Below the pieces are notes generated by a model. That model did no database searches. It was not told the DNA's origin and saw only the letters and a list, made by a program, of their open reading frames with translations. The position numbers and the translations under genes are program-made. This document shows positions 43,626 to 53,483 of a DNA stretch of 64,000 nt, in pieces; the first letter of the stretch is position 1; each line of letters starts with the position of its first letter. Source of the DNA: Caulobacter sp. NIBR2454. GTDB lineage: Bacteria > Pseudomonadota > Alphaproteobacteria > Caulobacterales > Caulobacteraceae. Location: contig NZ_CP114871.1 of NCBI RefSeq assembly GCF_027474405.1, forward strand, positions 3,636,226 through 3,700,225. The letters run 5' to 3'.

Positions 43626-45329
43626 TTAGGCGTCGCGGGACTCGCCCTGGGCTTCGGCGTGCGCCAGGCGCTCGTCTTCGCTCACGGCGTTGTCCGGATC
43701 GAGGTCGGCGTCGTCGAGGCTGGCTTCGCCGGCCACGACTTCTTCTTCCTCATAGACCGGCTCCTCCGGGGCCTCGACCCAACCCATGACGATGCGCGCG
43801 CGCATGATCAGCGCCTCGGCGTCGTCAGGCGACAGGTTGAAGCTTTCCAGGATGCCCGGCTCGCGCACGCGCTCGCCGCCCTTGTTCTCGAACCAGCCGC
43901 GCATGTCGTCCGGCACCAGGCCCGCCAGATCCTCGACGGTCTTCACGTCGCCCTGGCCCAGGGCCACGGCCATGGGAAGGGTGACGCCCTCGATCTCGAG
44001 CACGCCGTCCTCAACACCCAGCTCGCGGCGCTTGGCGTCGTATTCGGCCGCTTCCTTGTCGAGGAATTCACGGGCGCGGGTCTGCAATTCTTCGGCGGTG
44101 TCCTCGTCGAAGCCTTCGATGGCCGCGATCTCATGCGGCTCGACATAGGCGACGTCCTCCACCGAGGCGAAGCCTTCGGTGACCAGCAGCTGGGCGATGA
44201 CCTCGTCCACATCCAGCGCTTCCTGGAACAGGGCGGTGCGCTCGGCGAACTCGCGCTGGCGGCGCTCGCTTTCTTGGCTTTCGGTCATGATGTCGATCTG
44301 CCAGCCGGTCAGCTGGGAGGCGAGGCGGACGTTCTGGCCGCGGCGGCCGATGGCCAGCGACAGCTGTTCATCCGGCACCACCACTTCGACGCGCTCGTCT
44401 TCCTCGTCCATCACCACCTTGGTGACTTCGGCGGGAGCCAGACCGTTGACGATAAAGGTCGCCTCGTCCTCGGACCACTGGATGATGTCGATCTTCTCGC
44501 CCTGCAGTTCGGCGACCACCGCCTGCACGCGCGAGCCGCGCATGCCGACGCAGGCGCCGACGGGGTCGATGGAGCTGTCGTTGGAGATGACGGCCATCTT
44601 GGCGCGCGAGCCCGGGTCGCGGGCCACAGCGCGGATCTCGATGACGCCGTCATAGACTTCTGGCACTTCCTGCGCGAACAGCTTGGCCATGAAGCCGCCG
44701 TGGGCGCGCGACAGCATGATCTGCGGGCCCTTGGTCTCGCGACGGACGTCGTAGATGTAGGCGCGGATGCGGTCGTTGAGCTGGAAGTTCTCGCGCGGGA
44801 TCGACTGATCGCGGCGCATGATGCCTTCGCCACGGCCCAGGTCGACGACGACGTTGCCGTATTCGACGCGCTTGACCACGCCGTTGACGATCTCGCCCAC
44901 GCGGTCCTTGTACTCTTCGTACTGACGCTCGCGTTCGGCTTCACGGACCTTATGGGTCACCACCTGGCGAGCCATCTGGGTCTGGACGCGGCCGAATTCG
45001 AAGGGCGGCAGAATTTCTTCGGTCACCTGGCCGACGAAGGCTTCCTTGTCGGCCCGCTTGGCGTCGCTGATCGTGATCTTGCCCAGTTCGCCTTCCATCT
45101 CGAAGTCGTCCGGCACGACGGTGATGACGCGCTTGAGCGTCATTTCGCCGGTCTTGGGATCGATCTTCACGCGGATGTCGTGCTCGGCGCCGTAGCGCGA
45201 GCGGGCCGCCTTCTGGATCGCGTCCTCGATCGCCTCGATGACGATCTCCTTTTCGATCGACTTCTCACGCGCGACGGCGTCAGCGATCTGCAGGAGTTCA
45301 AGGCGGTTGGCGGAAATGCCGGTGGCCAT
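43626..45329 (-). CDS. nusA: Transcription termination/antitermination protein NusA
   Basis: The 567-residue protein has the N-terminal RNA-polymerase-binding domain (residues 1-130), an S1 domain near 135-200 ([20 protein letters not shown] in part), KH1 with [17 protein letters not shown] near 255 and KH2 with [13 protein letters not shown] near 325, and two C-terminal acidic repeats. The second of these is followed by a long acidic tail ending at 567. NusA modulates pausing, rho-dependent and intrinsic termination. It is three bases after the rimP stop on the minus strand. In E. coli NusA represses its own operon through terminators ahead of it; a terminator-like hairpin lies ahead of rimP here. 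Confidence 0.96.
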   Translation of the reverse strand: MATGISANRLELLQIADAVAREKSIEKEIVIEAIEDAIQKAARSRYGAEHDIRVKIDPKTGEMTLKRVITVVPDDFEMEGELGKITISDAKRADKEAFVGQVTEEILPPFEFGRVQTQMARQVVTHKVREAERERQYEEYKDRVGEIVNGVVKRVEYGNVVVDLGRGEGIMRRDQSIPRENFQLNDRIRAYIYDVRRETKGPQIMLSRAHGGFMAKLFAQEVPEVYDGVIEIRAVARDPGSRAKMAVISNDSSIDPVGACVGMRGSRVQAVVAELQGEKIDIIQWSEDEATFIVNGLAPAEVTKVVMDEEDERVEVVVPDEQLSLAIGRRGQNVRLASQLTGWQIDIMTESQESERRQREFAERTALFQEALDVDEVIAQLLVTEGFASVEDVAYVEPHEIAAIEGFDEDTAEELQTRAREFLDKEAAEYDAKRRELGVEDGVLEIEGVTLPMAVALGQGDVKTVEDLAGLVPDDMRGWFENKGGERVREPGILESFNLSPDDAEALIMRARIVMGWVEAPEEPVYEEEEVVAGEASLDDADLDPDNAVSEDERLAHAEAQGESRDA

Positions 45330-45332
45330 GGA

Positions 45333-45899
45333 TCAGTCCTCTTCACTCATTTCCGCATCATCGGCGGAAGAAGCTTGTTCATTTTCGATGCGGGCCGCCC
45401 TTTGGTCGGCCCCACGTTTCATCAGCACGTCGTTAAGGACGAGCTTGGCCTCGACCACCCAGGCGAAGGGAACCAGAGCGGTCTCTTCCTCGCCTTCCAG
45501 GTCGATGCAGATGTTGTCGTCCTCGACCCCGGTCAGGATGCCCTTGAAGCGCTTGCGGCCGTCGGCCAGACGATCCAGCTCCAGGCGCGCCTCAAGACCT
45601 TCATAGGTTTCGAAGTCCTTCAGGCGGGTCAGGGGGCGGTCGATGCCCGGGCTGGAGACTTCCAGCACGTACTCGCCGCTGATCGGATCCTGGACGTCGA
45701 GCAGCTCGGAGATCGCGCGCGACAGGCGGGCGCAATCCTCGACATTCATGTCGCCATCCGGCCGCTCGGCCATGATCTGCAGGCGCCGCTGCTCTTTCCC
45801 CGCCATCAGGCGAAGACGGACGATCTCGTAACCGACGGCCTCGGCCACCGGATCGAGCAGCTCCACGAGCTGGCGGTCTTCAGCGGTTCTCCCGCGCAA
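45333..45899 (-). CDS. rimP: Ribosome maturation factor RimP
   Basis: The 188-residue protein has the two RimP domains: an N-terminal alpha/beta domain ([20 protein letters not shown] in part, and [20 protein letters not shown]) and a C-terminal SH3-like domain ([20 protein letters not shown] in part). [10 protein letters not shown] near residue 90 is diagnostic. It helps assemble the 30S subunit. No ATG fits; the start is a TTG at 45899 with GAGG six bases upstream. It is the first gene of the rimP-nusA-ylxR-infB unit, and a terminator-like hairpin stands 21 bases upstream. The tail ([15 protein letters not shown]) is acidic. Confidence 0.93.
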   Translation of the reverse strand: MRGRTAEDRQLVELLDPVAEAVGYEIVRLRLMAGKEQRRLQIMAERPDGDMNVEDCARLSRAISELLDVQDPISGEYVLEVSSPGIDRPLTRLKDFETYEGLEARLELDRLADGRKRFKGILTGVEDDNICIDLEGEEETALVPFAWVVEAKLVLNDVLMKRGADQRAARIENEQASSADDAEMSEED

Positions 45900-45919
45900 G
45901 CTTGACCTCTTTCAGCCAA

Positions 45920-45948
45920 CAAAAAAGCGGCGGGCTTTCGCCGCCGCT
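45920..45948 (-). terminator. Intrinsic terminator-like hairpin in the rimP leader (attenuator candidate)
   Basis: The stem AGCGGCGG / CCGCCGCT (45948-45941 and 45933-45926 on the minus strand, loop CGAAAGC) is followed by a T-run ending at 45920, 21 bases before the rimP TTG start. No minus-strand gene lies immediately upstream, so a transcript reaching it is most likely the operon's own leader. Attenuation is inference. Confidence 0.6.
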
Positions 45949-46081
45949 CGAAAGCGCTATCCAGCGCTAACGGACGATGTTGCGATGAATATAGCGCCGG
46001 AGGGGCGGGAGAGCAAATCCCCCTTACAGCGGTCATTTCCGCCTTGCACGCAGGGGAGGGGCGGGACCACAAGTCGGCCAC

Positions 46082-46849
46082 ATGCTGACCGACCCCATCT
46101 TCTACGCCGTTGCGATACCCGCCGTGATCATTCTTGGTCTGGCCAAGGGCGGTTTCGCCGGGGTCGGGGTGGTGGCGGTGCCACTGATGACCCTGATCAT
46201 GCCGCCGGTCCAGGCCGCCTCGATCATTCTGCCGATCCTGCTGGTGCAGGACGTGGTCGGGGTGTGGGCGTTTCGAAAGACGGTGGACTTCGAAATCCTC
46301 AAGCTACTGCTCCCCAGCGCCGCGGTGGGGATCGCTATGGGATTTTCCCTGGCCGCGTTCGTCTCTTCGGCGGCGGTGGAGCTGGCGGTGGGAGCGGTGT
46401 CGATCGTCTTCGCCCTGCAGCGTCTATGGGCCGAGCGTGCAGTGAAGGCTGCGGCCGAGATTCAGGGCACAAAAAACTCGCCGGTGCTCGGCGCGATCTG
46501 CGGCGTGGCGGCGGGCTTCACCAGCCAGATCGCCCACGCGGGCGGGCCGCCTTTCCAGATGTATGTGCTGCCCAAGCGGCTGGCGCGCGACCTGTTCATC
46601 GGAACCAGCGCGGTTTTCTTCGCGGTGGTGAACTGGATGAAGGTCCCGGCCTATTTCGCCCTGGGCCAGATCAACCGCGACAGCCTGAGCGCCGCCGGGG
46701 TCTTGCTGCCCTTCGCGGTCGCCGCCACCTGGGCCGGGGTGGTCCTGGTGCGCAAGGTGCCGGCCGAGGGCTTTTACCGCTTCATCTATGTGCTGCTAGT
46801 GATCGTCGGCGCCAAGCTGGTCTGGGACGGTGCGGCCGGCCTGTTCTGA
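46082..46849 (+). CDS. TauE/SafE family transporter
   Basis: The 255-residue protein has about eight membrane helices and the family pattern: LAKGGFAGVGVVAVPLMTLI (in part) near residue 18-37, and a matching second half starting GAICGVAAGFTSQIAHAGGP (in part) near 138. Members export sulfite, sulfoacetate or similar small anions; the substrate here is unknown. The gene is divergent from rimP across 182 bases and converges with the 2-hydroxyacid dehydrogenase gene. Confidence 0.85.
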   Translation: MLTDPIFYAVAIPAVIILGLAKGGFAGVGVVAVPLMTLIMPPVQAASIILPILLVQDVVGVWAFRKTVDFEILKLLLPSAAVGIAMGFSLAAFVSSAAVELAVGAVSIVFALQRLWAERAVKAAAEIQGTKNSPVLGAICGVAAGFTSQIAHAGGPPFQMYVLPKRLARDLFIGTSAVFFAVVNWMKVPAYFALGQINRDSLSAAGVLLPFAVAATWAGVVLVRKVPAEGFYRFIYVLLVIVGAKLVWDGAAGLF

Positions 46850-46855
46850 CCGGCC

Positions 46856-47842
46856 TCAGAGCATCGAGGGGATGACGCGGTCCGGCGGGCGGTGGCCGTC
46901 CATGAAGGTCTTGATGTTGACGATGACCTTCTCGCCCATGTCGATGCGGCCTTCGACCGTGGCCGAGCCCATGTGGGGCAGCAGCACGACATTGGGCAGC
47001 TTGAGCAGCTTGGGGTTGATCGCCGGCTCATGCTCATAGACGTCCAGGCCGGCGCCGGCGATTTCGCCACGGGCCAGCATGTTGGCCAGGGCCCCCTCGT
47101 CGATCACCTCACCCCGGGCGGTGTTGACCACGATGGCGTCCGACCGCAGCAATTTCAACCGGCGGGCCGACAGCAGGTGATAGGTGGCCGGGGTGTGCGG
47201 GCAGTTGACCGAGATGACGTCCATGCGGGCGAGCATCTGGTCCAGGCTTTCCCAGTAGGTGGCGCCCAGCTCGTCGGCGATACGCGGGCTGACCGGTTTG
47301 CGGTTGTGATAGTGGACCTGCATGCCAAAGGCCTTGGCCCGGCGGCCCAGGGCCTGGCCGATCCGGCCCATGCCGATGATCCCCAGACGCTTGCCCCAGA
47401 TGCGGCGCCCCAGCATCCAGGTCGGCGACCAGCCGGTGAAGTCGCCGCTCTGGACGACATTGGCCCCCTCCACCACCCGGCGGGCGGCGGCCATGATCAG
47501 GCTCATGGTCAGATCGGCGGTGTCTTCGGTCAGCACGCCCGGCGTGTTGGTGACGATGATCCCGCGCGCATTGGCGGTGGCCACGTCCACATTATCGACC
47601 CCGGCCCCGAAATTGGCGATCAGCTTGAGCTGTTCACCAGCCCGCGACAGCAGCCGCGAGTCGATCCGGTCGGTGATGGTGGGCACGAGCACGTCGGCGC
47701 GATTCATGGCGTCGACCAGCTGATCGACGGACATCGGCGTGTCGTCGAGATTGAGTTCGGTGTCGAAAAGCTCGCGCATCCGGGTCTCGACCGGATCGGG
47801 GAGTTTTCGCGTAACGACGACTTTGGGCTTGCGGGCGGCCAT
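46856..47842 (-). CDS. D-isomer 2-hydroxyacid dehydrogenase (glyoxylate/hydroxypyruvate reductase type)
   Basis: The 328-residue enzyme starts at ATG 47842 (MAARKPKVVVTRKLP). The NAD-binding GIIGMGRIGQALG lies near residue 155, and the catalytic Arg, Glu and His are in VNTARGEVID near 238, the E of GLDVYEHEP near 265, and LLPHMGSATVE near 288. PANFGAGVDNVD-like IANFGAGVDNVD near 80 is the usual substrate loop. It reduces glyoxylate or hydroxypyruvate or related 2-oxoacids; the exact substrate cannot be told. A longer upstream frame is not supported by homology. It is convergent with the TauE gene. Confidence 0.88.
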   Translation of the reverse strand: MAARKPKVVVTRKLPDPVETRMRELFDTELNLDDTPMSVDQLVDAMNRADVLVPTITDRIDSRLLSRAGEQLKLIANFGAGVDNVDVATANARGIIVTNTPGVLTEDTADLTMSLIMAAARRVVEGANVVQSGDFTGWSPTWMLGRRIWGKRLGIIGMGRIGQALGRRAKAFGMQVHYHNRKPVSPRIADELGATYWESLDQMLARMDVISVNCPHTPATYHLLSARRLKLLRSDAIVVNTARGEVIDEGALANMLARGEIAGAGLDVYEHEPAINPKLLKLPNVVLLPHMGSATVEGRIDMGEKVIVNIKTFMDGHRPPDRVIPSML

Positions 47843-47959
47843 CGGCGGTCTGAAAGAAGCTCTCTGCGCAGGAGTTATTCGGCCGTTCGGCCTTTTTGTA
47901 TTCCTGACCAGTATCAGACGGTTTGCGGAGGGCAAAGCAAGGTGGCGTTCGGAAATGGC

Positions 47960-48490
47960 ATGACCCAAGGGAAGGCGCGCAAAGCGGCGGCCCTGGCCTT
48001 TTCGATGGTCACAGCCCTGCTGCTGAGCGCCTGCCAGAAGGAGACCGAGGTCCAGAAGGGCCGGATCGGGCCTTCGGGCCTGCCCGTTCCGCGCTATGTG
48101 GCCCTCAAGTTCGACGAAGTGAACGCCCGCGCCGGGCCGGGCGAGGATCACAAGGTGCTGTGGGTCTATCGAGCCAAGGGCCTGCCGGTGCAGGTGGTGG
48201 CCGAAACCCGCGACTGGCGGCGCGTCTGCGATCCGCAGGGCGGCCTGGCCTGGATCAAGGGCCGGGTGACCGACGGCCGCCGCACCGTCATGCGCGTGGA
48301 AAACCAGCCCGTCGCCATGCGGGCCCAACCCCGGCTTGAGGCCAAGACCGACGCCTATCTGAGCGGTCAGGCCATCGCTTCATTGGACAAGTGCGAGGAC
48401 GGCTGGTGCCGGGTAAAGGCCGGCGGCCGCAGGGGTTGGGTGCCGGAAAACGCAGTCTGGGGAACCGCGTCGAAAACCCAATGCCGTTGA
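47960..48490 (+). CDS. SH3 domain lipoprotein
   Basis: The 176-residue protein has a lipoprotein signal (FSMVTALLLSACQ, Cys near residue 25) and two bacterial SH3-like stretches: KFDEVNARAGPGEDHKVLWV (in part) near residue 50-70 and MRAQPRLEAKTDAYLSGQAI (in part) near residue 118-137. The second ends with CEDGWCRVKAGGRRGWVPE, the SH3_4 pattern. Such proteins bind cell wall peptides or other envelope ligands. Start ATG 47960; a GTG at 47942 is a possible alternative. It is followed by fabA and may share transcription with it. Confidence 0.8.
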   Translation: MTQGKARKAAALAFSMVTALLLSACQKETEVQKGRIGPSGLPVPRYVALKFDEVNARAGPGEDHKVLWVYRAKGLPVQVVAETRDWRRVCDPQGGLAWIKGRVTDGRRTVMRVENQPVAMRAQPRLEAKTDAYLSGQAIASLDKCEDGWCRVKAGGRRGWVPENAVWGTASKTQCR

Positions 48491-48516
48491 GGCGCGTTGC
48501 ATCAACGTGCTAGGGC
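48487..48516 (+). promoter_or_regulatory. Candidate fabA promoter with an embedded inverted repeat
   Basis: TTGAGG (48487-48492) and GCTAGGGC (48509-48516) are close to the Caulobacter housekeeping -35 and GCTANAWC -10 boxes. CGTTG / CAACG around CAT (48495-48507) lies between them and could be an operator. The boxes overlap the stop of the SH3 gene. Confidence 0.35.
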
Positions 48517-48559
48517 GGGACGTTTCGGCGACATTGTTCGCCCCTGAAGAGATGGAATA

Positions 48560-49096
48560 ATGACGGTCAGCGACCAACACGTCCGCAAAAGCGCCTACGA
48601 CTTCGAGGAGTTGCTGGCCTGCGGCCGCGGCGAGATGTTCGGCCCGGGCAACGCCCAACTGCCGGTCCCGCCGATGCTGATGTTCAACCGCATCGTCCGC
48701 ATCGAGGCGGACGGCGGGGCCTACGGCAAGGGCTATGTCGAGGCCGAGTTCGATATCGATCCGTCGCTATGGTTCTTCGACTGCCACTTCATCGGCGACC
48801 CGGTAATGCCGGGCTGCCTGGGCCTGGACGCCATGTGGCAGCTGGTCGGCTTTTTCCTGGGCTGGTCCGGGGCGCCGGGCCGCGGGCGCGCCCTGGGCGT
48901 GGGCGAGGTGAAGTTCACCGGCCAGGTGACCCCGGACGTGAAGAAGGTGGTCTACAAGATCGACCTGAAGCGGGTCATCATGCGCAAGCTCGTCATGGGT
49001 ATCGGCGACGGTGTCATGGAGGCGGATGGCAAGCCCATCTATGAGACCAAGGACCTGAAGGTCGGTCTGTTCACCGCCGAACAGATGGCGTCCTGA
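48560..49096 (+). CDS. fabA: 3-hydroxydecanoyl-ACP dehydratase/isomerase FabA
   Basis: The 178-residue hot-dog fold enzyme begins the anaerobic pathway of unsaturated fatty acid synthesis, both dehydrating and isomerising the C10 intermediate. The catalytic His is in [20 protein letters not shown] (in part) near residue 76-95, with the Asp of [15 protein letters not shown] following. Length and N-terminal [12 protein letters not shown] match FabA rather than the longer-chain FabZ. It is first in the fabA-fabB-fabI operon. The ATG at 48560 has GAGATGGAA just upstream. Confidence 0.97.
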   Translation: MTVSDQHVRKSAYDFEELLACGRGEMFGPGNAQLPVPPMLMFNRIVRIEADGGAYGKGYVEAEFDIDPSLWFFDCHFIGDPVMPGCLGLDAMWQLVGFFLGWSGAPGRGRALGVGEVKFTGQVTPDVKKVVYKIDLKRVIMRKLVMGIGDGVMEADGKPIYETKDLKVGLFTAEQMAS

Positions 49097-49154
49097 TCCA
49101 ATCAACCGAACTGGCCGCAGAGCCGGAAACTTGGGTGGGAGAAGAGGAATAGAT

Positions 49155-50372
49155 ATGCGTCGCGTCGTGGTCACCGGTATCGGCATCGTCTCGTCGATCG
49201 GCAACAACGCCAATGAAGTGCTTGCGTCCCTGCGGGAGGCCAAGTCCGGCGTGCGCGCCGCCCCCACCTATGCGGAGCTTGGCTTCCGCAGCCAGGTCGA
49301 GGCCGCGCCGCAGATTGACTGGGAATCCATGGTCGACCGTCGCGCCGCGCGGTTTCTGGCCCAGGGCACGGCTTTCGCCCACATCGCCATGGAGCAGGCC
49401 ATCGCCGACTCCGGGCTGGAAGAGTCAGAAGTCTCCAACGAGCGCACCGGCCTGATCGTCGGCTCGGGCGGCCCGTCCACCCAGGCCATTATCCAGGCCG
49501 CCGAGATCACCAAGGAAAAAGGCCCCAAGCGCATCGGTCCGTTCGCGGTGCCCAAGGCCATGAGCTCGGGTCCGTCGGCCACCCTGGCCACCTGGTTCAA
49601 GATCCGCGGCCTGAATTTCTCGATCAGCTCGGCCTGCGCCACCTCCACCCATTGCGTCGGCTCAGGCTACGAGCAGATCGCCATGGGCAAGCAGGACATC
49701 GTCTTCGCGGGCGGGACCGAAGAGATCGACTGGAGCCTGTCGAACCTGTTCGACGCCATGGGCGCCATGTCGAGCCACTTCAACGACACGCCCGCCGTGG
49801 CCAGTCGCGCCTATGACAAGGATCGCGACGGCTTCGTGATCGCTGGCGGCGCAGGCATCCTGGTCCTTGAGGAGCTCGAGCACGCCAAGGCGCGCGGCGC
49901 CAAGATCTACGGCGAAGTGGTCGGCTACGCGGCCAATTCGGACGGCTTCGACATGGTCGCCCCCTCGGGCGAGGGCGCCGCCCGCTGCATGCGTCTGGCC
50001 ATGGCCGACGCCGGCGGTCGCGCCATCGACTATCTGAACCCGCACGGCACCTCGACGCCGGTCGGCGACAGTAAGGAGATGGGCGCGGTGCGCGAGGTGT
50101 TCGGCGACAAGGCGCCGCTGATCTCGTCGACCAAGTCCCTGACCGGCCACAGCCTGGGCGCCGCCGGCGCGCAGGAGGCGATCTACTCGATCCTGATGAT
50201 GCAGAATGGCTTCGCGACCGAAAGCGCGCACATCGAGAACCTGGATCCGGAATTCGCCGACCTGCCCATCCTGCGCAAGCGGGCGGATCAGGCGATCGGC
50301 ACGGTCATGTCCAACAGCTTTGGCTTCGGCGGCACCAATGGCTGCCTGATCATGAGCCGTCTGGACGTCTAG
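49155..50372 (+). CDS. fabB: 3-oxoacyl-ACP synthase I FabB
   Basis: The 405-residue condensing enzyme elongates the unsaturated C10 intermediate made by FabA. The catalytic triad is intact: Cys in [11 protein letters not shown] near residue 163, His in [11 protein letters not shown] near 298 and His in [15 protein letters not shown] near 333. The ATG at 49155 follows AGAAGAGGA; upstream in-frame TTG at 49131 is less likely. fabA precedes it by 58 bases and fabI follows by 83 bases, with a 7-bp inverted repeat ACGGCGC / GCGCCGT (50398-50424) in that gap. Confidence 0.97.
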   Translation: MRRVVVTGIGIVSSIGNNANEVLASLREAKSGVRAAPTYAELGFRSQVEAAPQIDWESMVDRRAARFLAQGTAFAHIAMEQAIADSGLEESEVSNERTGLIVGSGGPSTQAIIQAAEITKEKGPKRIGPFAVPKAMSSGPSATLATWFKIRGLNFSISSACATSTHCVGSGYEQIAMGKQDIVFAGGTEEIDWSLSNLFDAMGAMSSHFNDTPAVASRAYDKDRDGFVIAGGAGILVLEELEHAKARGAKIYGEVVGYAANSDGFDMVAPSGEGAARCMRLAMADAGGRAIDYLNPHGTSTPVGDSKEMGAVREVFGDKAPLISSTKSLTGHSLGAAGAQEAIYSILMMQNGFATESAHIENLDPEFADLPILRKRADQAIGTVMSNSFGFGGTNGCLIMSRLDV

Positions 50373-50455
50373 CGAACGCGAACGACGCTTTCCAAGCACG
50401 GCGCCTTGCTCCTAAAAGCGCCGTTCAACGACACCCATTCAAGGGACGCCGAGCC

Positions 50456-51271
50456 ATGGCTGACGAATACACCTTCCCCAAGGGCGACCTCATGAAGGGC
50501 AAGAAGGGCCTGGTCATGGGCGTGGCCAACCACAACTCGATCGCCTGGGGCATCGCCAGCCAGCTGGCCGCCCAGGGCGCTGAGATGGCCTTCACCTATA
50601 TGGGCGAGGGCCTGGAGCGCCGCGTGCGCCCCTTGGCCGAAAGCATCGGCGTCAACACCCTGATCCAGGCCGATGTCACCGACGACGCCTCCATGGACGC
50701 CGCCTTCGCCCAGATCGAGAAGACCTTCGGCAAGCTGGACTTCGTGGTTCACTCGGTGGCTTTCGCCAATAAGGACGAGCTGAAAGGCTCGTTCGTGGAC
50801 AACACCACCCGCGAGGGCTTCCTGACGGCCATGAACATCTCGGCCTTCAGCTTCGTGGACGTGGCCAAGCGCGCTTCCAAGATCATGCCCGACGGCGGCT
50901 CGATGATCACCATGACCTATCTGGGGTCGGAACGGACCATCCCGAACTACAACACCATGGGCGTGGCCAAGGCGGCCCTGGAAGCCTCGACCCGCTACAT
51001 CGCCCGCGACCTGGGACCCAAGGGAATCCGGGTCAACGCCATCTCGGCCGGGGCCATGCGCACCCTGTCCTTGGCCGGCATCAGCGGCGGCCGCGGCATG
51101 ATCGCCCAGGGCCGCGCCTTCTCGGCGCTGAAGGAGGACACCTCGATGGAGGGGGTCGCCGGCTGCGCCCTGTGGCTGGTTTCGGATCTGGGACGCTCGA
51201 CCACCGGTGAAGTGGTCCACGTGGACGCGGGCTTCCACATGATGGGCATGCCTGACGAAGTTGAGGCCTAA
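50456..51271 (+). CDS. fabI: Enoyl-ACP reductase FabI
   Basis: The 271-residue SDR-type reductase catalyses the last step of each elongation round with NADH. Cofactor-binding VMGVANHNSIAWGIA lies near residue 20, VHSVAFANK near 95 and the Tyr-Lys pair in YNTMGVAKAAL near 160. The Phe/Tyr-lined pocket targeted by triclosan in FabI enzymes is present in layout. It ends the fabA-fabB-fabI operon, and its stop overlaps the 3' end of tetR on the other strand. Confidence 0.97.
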   Translation: MADEYTFPKGDLMKGKKGLVMGVANHNSIAWGIASQLAAQGAEMAFTYMGEGLERRVRPLAESIGVNTLIQADVTDDASMDAAFAQIEKTFGKLDFVVHSVAFANKDELKGSFVDNTTREGFLTAMNISAFSFVDVAKRASKIMPDGGSMITMTYLGSERTIPNYNTMGVAKAALEASTRYIARDLGPKGIRVNAISAGAMRTLSLAGISGGRGMIAQGRAFSALKEDTSMEGVAGCALWLVSDLGRSTTGEVVHVDAGFHMMGMPDEVEA

Positions 51272-51873
51272 GGGGCGTAAGCCTTCACGAAACGATCGGC
51301 GGCCTCACGAGCGAGGCTGTCGATCTGCTCGGGCGACATGGGCGGATTGAGACCCAGCAGCGCCCGCAGCTGACGCTGGCCGCTGACCATCCCCGCGAAG
51401 AATTCCGCCGCCTGCTCGGGCTCGTCGACCGCCAGGCGGCCGGCCCGCGCCTGCTCGGCGAGATAGGCCGCCAGCTCCAGACGTGAGCGCAGCGGTCCGG
51501 CCTCAAAGACCTCTCGCGCCAGATCCGGCATCTCGCCCGCGCTCTGGATGATCGTCCGCAGAAACACAGGCGACTTGGAGTTGGCCAGGTTGAGGATGGT
51601 GCGGGCGAAGTCGGCCAGCACCTCGCGCGGCTCGGCTTGGGCGTCGCGGGCGTGGAGCGACCCGATGATCTGGTCCGACTTCTGGATGACCAGTGCCCGC
51701 ACCAGCTCGTTCTTTCCGCGATAGCGGTTGTAGAGCGTCTGTTTGGACACCCCCGCCCGCCTGGCGATCACCTCCATGGGCGCGGCCAGGCCGCGCTCGG
51801 CGAAGACGTCGGCCGCCGCCTCCAGGATGGCTTCGGTCTTGGCCTCGTCTATCTGTCCGGCGACCCGGGGCAT
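51268..51873 (-). CDS. TetR family transcriptional regulator
   Basis: The 201-residue protein has an N-terminal TetR helix-turn-helix (residues about 12-58: ILEAAADVFAERGLAAPMEV in part, and AGVSKQTLYNRYRGKNEL) and a helical ligand-binding C-terminal domain. It is the last gene of emrA-emrB-tetR; its ATG overlaps the emrB stop by one base (TGATG), so it is made with the pump. The likely role is repressing the operon until an inducer binds. Candidate operators lie upstream of emrA. Confidence 0.88.
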   Translation of the reverse strand: MPRVAGQIDEAKTEAILEAAADVFAERGLAAPMEVIARRAGVSKQTLYNRYRGKNELVRALVIQKSDQIIGSLHARDAQAEPREVLADFARTILNLANSKSPVFLRTIIQSAGEMPDLAREVFEAGPLRSRLELAAYLAEQARAGRLAVDEPEQAAEFFAGMVSGQRQLRALLGLNPPMSPEQIDSLAREAADRFVKAYAP

Positions 51874-53462
51874 CAGTGCGCATCCGCCGGCGGCGCGGCG
51901 CCCTTGGACGGGGCCGCCAGCAGGGCCACGAAGGCGGCGATGAAGCAGCCCACGGCGAGCATGGCGAAGGCGTCGCCAAAGGCCAGGACAGACGCCTGTT
52001 TATACATCATGCCATACAGCGCCTTGAACGTGGCGCCTTCAGGATCCGCCACGCCCAGCTGCTGCATGCGCGCGGTCAGGCCAAGCATCATGTTCTGGAT
52101 CTGCGGGTCGGAGGCGCCGACCTTGGACGACATGTCGCTGTAATAGAGCGCGCTTTGCTGGGTGATCGTCGTCGACAGCAGGGCCAGGCCCACCGCACCG
52201 CCGGTGTTGCGGAACAGGTTCACCAGACCCGAGGCGTTCTTCACCATCGAGGGCGGCAAGGTGCTCATGGTCACGGTCTGGGTGGCGATCATGGCGATCA
52301 TCACCCCGATGCCCCGAAAGGCCTGAACGCCGGTGAACTCCCAGAAGCCCCAGTCGTCAGTAACCGTATGGGCCATCCACATGCCCCAGCCCGCCAGCAG
52401 GAAGCCGACGAACATCGGGATACGTGGGTCCATGGTCCGCACGATACGGCCTGCGATCGGGCCTGTGATGAACATCGAAAGGCCGGAGATGATCATGGTC
52501 GTGCCGATCTCCGCCGACGAGAAGTTGCGGATGCGGGCCAGGTACTGCGGCAGCAGGAAGGTGCCGCCGAACAGGCTGGCCCCCGACACGGCCGTCATCA
52601 CGACGCCGATCACGAAGTTGCGGTTGCCGAAGGCCTTCAGCTCGACGATCGGCCGGTAATAGGTCAGCTGCCGCCAGATAAAGGTCGCCGCGCCGATCAC
52701 CGCGACCACGGTCAGCCACAGGACGTAGGAGTCCTCGAACCAGTTCTCCTTGGCGCCTTCCTCCAGGACGAACTGCATGCTCATCAGGAAGATGGCCATC
52801 ACCGCCAGGCCGAACCAGTCAAAGCCCTTGGCAAGGCTCGGGTCGCCCTTGTCGAAGTCGCCCCAGCGAGCCACGCCGAACAGAACGATGACACCGATCG
52901 GCACGTTGATGAAGAACAGGGCGCGCCAGTTGAACCACTCGGTCAGGTGACCGCCCAGGGTTGGACCCACGGTCGGAGCCAAGGTGACGATCAGGCCCAT
53001 GATGACGCTGGCGGTCACGCGACGCTCTGGCGGAAAGGCGGTGAAGGCGACCGCGAACACCGTGGGGATCATGGCTCCGCCGATGAACCCCTGCAGGGCG
53101 CGGGTCAGGATCATCATATCGATGCTGGTCGACAGGCCCGTGAGGATGCTCATCACCACAAAGCCCAGGCACGAGGCCAGATAGACCGGCCGCGTGCCCC
53201 ACAGGCGCGACAGGTAGCCCGAGAGCGGGATCATCACCACTTCGGGGATCAGATAGGCGGTCTGGATCCAGCTGACCTGATCGGCGCTGGCGCCGACCCC
53301 GGCCTGGATCTGCGGCAGGGACGCCGAGACGATCTGGATATCGAGAATGGCCATGAACTGGCCGATGACCATGGCGCCGAAGCCCAGGAAAAGCTTGGCC
53401 CAGTCGGTCTCGACTCCTGGCGCCGCGGCGGGGCGCCCGGCGGGAATGGCGGCGTCGCTCAT
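51873..53462 (-). CDS. emrB: EmrB/QacA (DHA2) family MFS multidrug efflux transporter
   Basis: The 529-residue protein has fourteen predicted membrane helices. Motif-like segments are DIQIVSASLPQIQAGVGAS near residue 43-61, SRLWGTRPVYL near 83, and GAMIPTVFAVAF near 120. It pairs with the membrane fusion protein encoded upstream to export hydrophobic toxic compounds through an outer membrane channel not encoded here. Stop codon overlaps the tetR ATG. Substrates are not predictable from sequence. Confidence 0.9.
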   Translation of the reverse strand: MSDAAIPAGRPAAAPGVETDWAKLFLGFGAMVIGQFMAILDIQIVSASLPQIQAGVGASADQVSWIQTAYLIPEVVMIPLSGYLSRLWGTRPVYLASCLGFVVMSILTGLSTSIDMMILTRALQGFIGGAMIPTVFAVAFTAFPPERRVTASVIMGLIVTLAPTVGPTLGGHLTEWFNWRALFFINVPIGVIVLFGVARWGDFDKGDPSLAKGFDWFGLAVMAIFLMSMQFVLEEGAKENWFEDSYVLWLTVVAVIGAATFIWRQLTYYRPIVELKAFGNRNFVIGVVMTAVSGASLFGGTFLLPQYLARIRNFSSAEIGTTMIISGLSMFITGPIAGRIVRTMDPRIPMFVGFLLAGWGMWMAHTVTDDWGFWEFTGVQAFRGIGVMIAMIATQTVTMSTLPPSMVKNASGLVNLFRNTGGAVGLALLSTTITQQSALYYSDMSSKVGASDPQIQNMMLGLTARMQQLGVADPEGATFKALYGMMYKQASVLAFGDAFAMLAVGCFIAAFVALLAAPSKGAAPPADAH

Positions 53463-53483
53463 GGCGCGCTCCTTGCCCCGGCC

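Noticed and set aside
43659..45905. Plus-strand open frame of about 750 codons
   Set aside because: Antisense to nusA and rimP, no domain.
47881..47897. GGCC-GTTC-GGCC followed by TTTTT before the SH3 lipoprotein gene
   Set aside because: The stem is only four or five pairs and no plus-strand transcript is expected to end there.
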